64,000 nucleotides of DNA, from NCBI RefSeq assembly GCF_001425825.1, contig NZ_LMDM01000023.1:489237-553236 (forward strand). Direction: 5' to 3'. Under the pieces are notes generated by a model. The model searched no databases. It was not told where the DNA came from and saw only the letters and a list, made by a program, of their open reading frames with translations. Position numbers and translations under genes: made by a program. The DNA comes from Rhizobacter sp. Root1238 (GTDB lineage: Bacteria > Pseudomonadota > Gammaproteobacteria > Burkholderiales > Burkholderiaceae_C). This document shows positions 60,888-64,000 of this stretch, piece by piece (position 1 is the first letter of the stretch; each line of letters begins with the position of its first letter).

Positions 60888-63674
60888 ATGTTTAGAAGAA
60901 CGAAGGTCTGCACCGGCCTGATGTTGGCATTCGGCGGCAGCCTCGCGCTCAGCTCGTTGCCCGCTCTCGCACAACAGCAGATGGAAAAGGTCGAGATCAC
61001 CGGTTCGTCGATCAAGCGGATCGATGCCGAAACGGCACTGCCGGTCCAGGTGCTGACGCGTGAAGACATCGCACGCACCGGCGCCACCACGGTCGAGCAG
61101 CTGCTGCAGACCGTCAGCGCGGTGAGCAGCTCGGGCGGCCTGACGGCCTCGTCGGGTTCCGGCGCCACCACCGGCGGCATCTCGTCGACCTCGCTGCGTG
61201 GCCTGTCGTCGACCCGCACGCTGGTGCTGTTGAACGGCCGCCGCATTGCGCCGTACGGCATCGGCTTCACGAACGACTCGGTGTCGGTCGACGTGAACAG
61301 CATCCCGCTGTCGGCGATCGAGCGCGTTGAAGTGCTGAAGGACGGCGCCTCCGCCGTCTACGGCTCCGACGCCATTGCCGGGGTGATCAACTTCATCCTG
61401 AAGCGCGATTTCCAGGGCACTGAAATCAGCGCCGAGTACGGCACCCCGACCCGCGGCAGCGCCGGCGACTCGAAGCGCGCCAGCATCAGCTGGGGCATGG
61501 GCAACCTGGCGACCGATCGCTACAACGTGATGCTGGTCGGTTCGGTCCAGAAGGAATCGGCGATCTACGGTCGTGACCGCGGCTTCGCGAGCCACTCGTA
61601 CAACGAGGCCAACCAGGTCACCACGACCTCGGGCAACACCTTCCCGGCGAACGTTTCTTCGGTTCCTGGTTCAGTGAACGCGGTGTCGGGCAACCCGACC
61701 AACGCACAAGGCTGCGTGGCGCCTTACTCGTCGATCGACCCGGTGTTCGGTCCGGGGGTGTGCCGTTTCGACCCAGCGTCGATGGTGGCCCTGCTGCCTG
61801 ATAGCGAGCGCACCAGCATCTTCGGTTCGGCCAAGTTCCAGTTGAGCGACAACATCGAAGGCTTCGTCGAAGCGTCGTTCAACAAGAACAAGACGAACAC
61901 CATCATCCAGCCGGTGCCGCTGTCGGACCAGTTCACGATTCCGCTGAGCAACCCGCTGGCCAACCAAGCGCCGTACAACCAGTACACGACCTTCCCGTCG
62001 TCGACGATCATCCTGAAGCCGTTGTTGAACGGCGTGGCAAATCCGAACTACCCTAAGGATTGGGTGGAGAGCAAGATTGGCGTCGGGGCCGTCCTGCCGG
62101 ACCTGCGCGTTCGCTACCGCGCTGCGCTTAGCGGCAACCGTGACCTCACCGACACCGCCGAAGCACCGCGCCTGACCTTCGGCGTCAAGGGGTCGGCCGC
62201 CGGGTGGGACTTCGATGTTGCTGCACTGCACAGCCAGAGCAAGGTGCGCGAGACGATCAACGACGGTTACCCGATCTACTCGAAGATCTTGCCGCTGCTG
62301 AACAGCGGCACCGTGAACTTCTTCGGCCCCAACAGTGCCGACACGCTGGCACAGATTCGTGCCGCCAACTTCAATGGCGATGCGTTCAAGGTCACGTCGA
62401 CCTTGCAGAGCCTGAGCGGCCATGCCTCGCGTGAAATTGCGCAACTCGACGCCGGTCCGGTGGCGATCGCCGTGGGCACTGAGTTCCGCAAGGAGAAGTA
62501 CAAGTTCGACCCGAGCCAGGAGATCGCGCAAGGCGACATCTCCGGCTACGGTGGCAACCTGGGCGCGGTCGACAAGTCGCGCAACGTGACCTCGGTGTTC
62601 GGTGAACTCGTGCTGCCGATCGTCAAGAACCTGGAAGCCGACGCAGCGGTCCGCTACGACAAGTACGAAGGCTCGGGCAATTCGACAACGCCGAAGCTCA
62701 GCCTGCGGTGGCAGCCGAGCAACCAGTTCCTGATGCGCGGCTCCGTCAGCAAGGGCTTCCGTGCCCCGAGCCTGGCCGACCTGTACTCGCCGTCCACGAC
62801 GGGTGTCTCGCAGACTGGCCTGACCGACCCGGTGCGCTGCCCAGTCACCGGCGACGGCGTGAAGGACTGCGAGACGCAATTCCCGACCACCAACGGCGGC
62901 AAGACCACGCTGTCTTCCGAGAAGTCGACCAACTTCACGACGGGCATCGTGCTCGAGCCGACGAAGAACTTCTCCGCCAGCCTGGACTACTTCCACATCA
63001 AGCTGAAGGACACGATCTCCAACGGCCTGCCGCAAGCGGTCATCCTCGGCAACCTCGCCAAGTACGGCAGCTACGTCACCCGCGGTCCGGACGAAGTCGT
63101 CAACGGTGTGACGATCCCGGGCGCGATCATCAACATCGACCAGACGAACCTGAACACCGGCGAGACCAAGCTGTCGGGTGTGGACATCGACCTGAAATGG
63201 CGCCTGCCCACGCAGAGCTACGGTCGCGTCACGCTGGGCTTCAGCGGCACGTACTTCATCAAGTACGACACGCAGAACCCGGACGGCACGTTCTCGCCGA
63301 ACGTCGGCAACCTGGAGAACGCGACGACCGGCGGCGTGATCCCGCGCCTGAAGACCTACCAGTTCGTGAACTGGGCGAATGGTCCGTGGGATGTGACCCT
63401 CGGCCTGAACTGGCAGAGTGGTTACCACGACGTGCCGGGCTCGGACGCAAACGGCGACCCTCTGCCGCGCCGCGTGAGCCCGTACGAGATCTATGACGCA
63501 CAAGTCACCTGGTCGGGCATCAAGGGCTTGCGCCTGACGCTGGGCGCGAAGAACCTGATGGATTCGGATCCCCCGTACACCAACCAGAGCTTCTCGTTCC
63601 AGTCGGGCTACGACCCGCAGTACGCCGACCCGCGCGGTCGCTTCGTGTACGTGCGCGCCGCGTACGCCTTCTGA
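60888..63674 (+). CDS. TonB-dependent outer-membrane receptor
   Basis: The 928-residue protein has a signal peptide (cleavage near ALA-QQQ) and then a TonB-box-like MEKVEITGS. A plug domain follows (ETALPVQVLTREDIARTGATTVEQLLQTV, LRGLSSTRTLVLLNGRRI, VEVLKDGASAVYGSDAIAGVINFI), then a 22-strand barrel ending in FVYVRAAYAF with a C-terminal Phe. It imports a large substrate energised by TonB, whose gene begins at 63824. With a peptide ABC transporter upstream, a peptide or siderophore-peptide ligand is plausible. AGGAG precedes the ATG at 60888. Confidence 0.93.
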   Translation: MFRRTKVCTGLMLAFGGSLALSSLPALAQQQMEKVEITGSSIKRIDAETALPVQVLTREDIARTGATTVEQLLQTVSAVSSSGGLTASSGSGATTGGISSTSLRGLSSTRTLVLLNGRRIAPYGIGFTNDSVSVDVNSIPLSAIERVEVLKDGASAVYGSDAIAGVINFILKRDFQGTEISAEYGTPTRGSAGDSKRASISWGMGNLATDRYNVMLVGSVQKESAIYGRDRGFASHSYNEANQVTTTSGNTFPANVSSVPGSVNAVSGNPTNAQGCVAPYSSIDPVFGPGVCRFDPASMVALLPDSERTSIFGSAKFQLSDNIEGFVEASFNKNKTNTIIQPVPLSDQFTIPLSNPLANQAPYNQYTTFPSSTIILKPLLNGVANPNYPKDWVESKIGVGAVLPDLRVRYRAALSGNRDLTDTAEAPRLTFGVKGSAAGWDFDVAALHSQSKVRETINDGYPIYSKILPLLNSGTVNFFGPNSADTLAQIRAANFNGDAFKVTSTLQSLSGHASREIAQLDAGPVAIAVGTEFRKEKYKFDPSQEIAQGDISGYGGNLGAVDKSRNVTSVFGELVLPIVKNLEADAAVRYDKYEGSGNSTTPKLSLRWQPSNQFLMRGSVSKGFRAPSLADLYSPSTTGVSQTGLTDPVRCPVTGDGVKDCETQFPTTNGGKTTLSSEKSTNFTTGIVLEPTKNFSASLDYFHIKLKDTISNGLPQAVILGNLAKYGSYVTRGPDEVVNGVTIPGAIINIDQTNLNTGETKLSGVDIDLKWRLPTQSYGRVTLGFSGTYFIKYDTQNPDGTFSPNVGNLENATTGGVIPRLKTYQFVNWANGPWDVTLGLNWQSGYHDVPGSDANGDPLPRRVSPYEIYDAQVTWSGIKGLRLTLGAKNLMDSDPPYTNQSFSFQSGYDPQYADPRGRFVYVRAAYAF

Positions 63675-63716
63675 TCGACCCACCGGTTGATCCGATAGAC
63701 GAAGTCGTCGACTGAA

Positions 63717-63740
63717 AGAGACCCTCGCACGAGGGTCTCT
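63717..63740 (+). terminator. Hairpin terminator after the receptor gene
   Basis: AGAGACCCTCG (63717-63727) and CGAGGGTCTCT (63730-63740) form a perfect 11-bp stem, 43 bases after the receptor stop. It is followed by TCCCC rather than a clean T-run. Confidence 0.65.
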
Positions 63741-63747
63741 TCCCCAT

Positions 63748-63779
63748 TGCCCGCAGGCCACAAGCCGGCGGGCATTTTT
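63748..63779 (+). terminator. Rho-independent terminator before tonB
   Basis: TGCCCGC (63748-63754) and GCGGGCA (63768-63774) form a stem with an inner GGC/GCC pair, followed directly by five T residues (63775-63779). Together with the preceding hairpin it separates the receptor transcript from tonB. Confidence 0.65.
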
Positions 63780-63823
63780 GTTAACCTCGAACGTTTGCGT
63801 TTCCACACTGGAGATCCCAGCGT

Positions 63824-64000
63824 ATGGACTTTTCCAAGCGACAACGCGATCCCCGGCGGCATGTCGTCGGGATCGGCTTTGTCATTTTGTTTCACGCGGC
63901 GATCGTGTATGCGCTGCTGACCGGGCTGGCCAAGAAGGTGGTCGACGTGGTTCGCGCGCCGATCGAGACGAAGGTGATCCCGCCCGAGGTCCGGCAGTCG
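63824..64000 (+). CDS. tonB: TonB-family energy transducer (5' part only)
   Basis: Fifty-nine codons are visible before the window ends. A basic N-terminus (MDFSKRQRDPRRH) precedes one membrane helix (VVGIGFVILFHAAIVYALL) and the start of a periplasmic region with Pro (VIPPEV), the usual layout of TonB. CTGGAG lies upstream of the ATG. TonB passes proton-motive energy to outer-membrane receptors such as the one upstream. ExbB/ExbD genes would be expected just right of the window. Confidence 0.75.
   Translation, partial: MDFSKRQRDPRRHVVGIGFVILFHAAIVYALLTGLAKKVVDVVRAPIETKVIPPEVRQS

Overview
The window is GC-rich DNA with the gene content of a free-living or plant/soil-associated betaproteobacterium of the order Burkholderiales. 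Support for this comes from an orphan Bug/TctC-type binding protein, several LysR regulators transcribed divergently from catabolic operons, a TRAP transporter, a Yej-like peptide ABC system and a TonB-dependent receptor. No rRNA, tRNA or CRISPR array was seen. The species cannot be told from the sequence alone.

Layout. 1-3.4 kb: the 5' part of a TolC-like outer-membrane lipoprotein gene, then a three-gene cassette (DUF6502 protein with a putative helix-turn-helix, DUF4382 lipoprotein, methyltransferase-fold protein). The same cassette recurs at 34.2-36.5 kb with the first gene 5'-truncated. 3.5-4.5 kb: EamA transporter with a His-rich tail. 5.1-14.3 kb: a defence island holding a Gabija-like pair (gajA/gajB), two uncharacterised genes, a DUF4365 nuclease-like protein and a large MmeI-like type IIL restriction-methyltransferase. 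Non-coding stretches with degraded sequence flank it. 14.7-24.8 kb: a carbohydrate region with a GbpR-like LysR regulator, TRAP transporter, XylX-like pentonate dehydratase, secreted GH10 xylanase carrying a dockerin-like tail, and an M20 lipoprotein peptidase. Together these suggest xylan cleavage and uptake and catabolism of a pentose-derived acid.

24.9-34.1 kb is a mosaic of small accessory genes: beta-propeller protein, SDRs, LysR regulators, a hydrolase with a divergent MerR regulator, GNAT, two small unknowns and a membrane-anchored Clp_N-ClpS fusion. 36.5-43.9 kb holds a muramidase-like protein with a Gly-rich, harpin-like N-terminal half, then a minus-strand operon for hydroxy-acid catabolism (DHDPS-family lyase, Bug protein, SDR, D-tartrate dehydratase-like enolase-superfamily enzyme, MFS) under a divergent LysR regulator.

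44.0-53.7 kb contains a tightly overlapping operon of a papain-like lipoprotein peptidase, a second lipoprotein and a membrane protein. It also has SnoaL-like and GFA proteins, a second M20 peptidase, a TPR remnant, a NEP1-like (NLP) protein, a VOC fragment, an RNA 2',3'-cyclic phosphodiesterase, tadA and an LD-carboxypeptidase gene that overlaps tadA. 53.9-64 kb is an uptake locus: peptide ABC transporter (binding protein, two permeases, fused double ATPase), a TonB-dependent receptor and the start of a tonB gene.

The least explained items are the duplicated DUF6502/DUF4382/methyltransferase-fold cassette with a perfect palindrome abutting its start codon, the papain-like lipoprotein operon, the Clp_N-ClpS membrane fusion, the unknown genes in the defence island, and the harpin-like muramidase.
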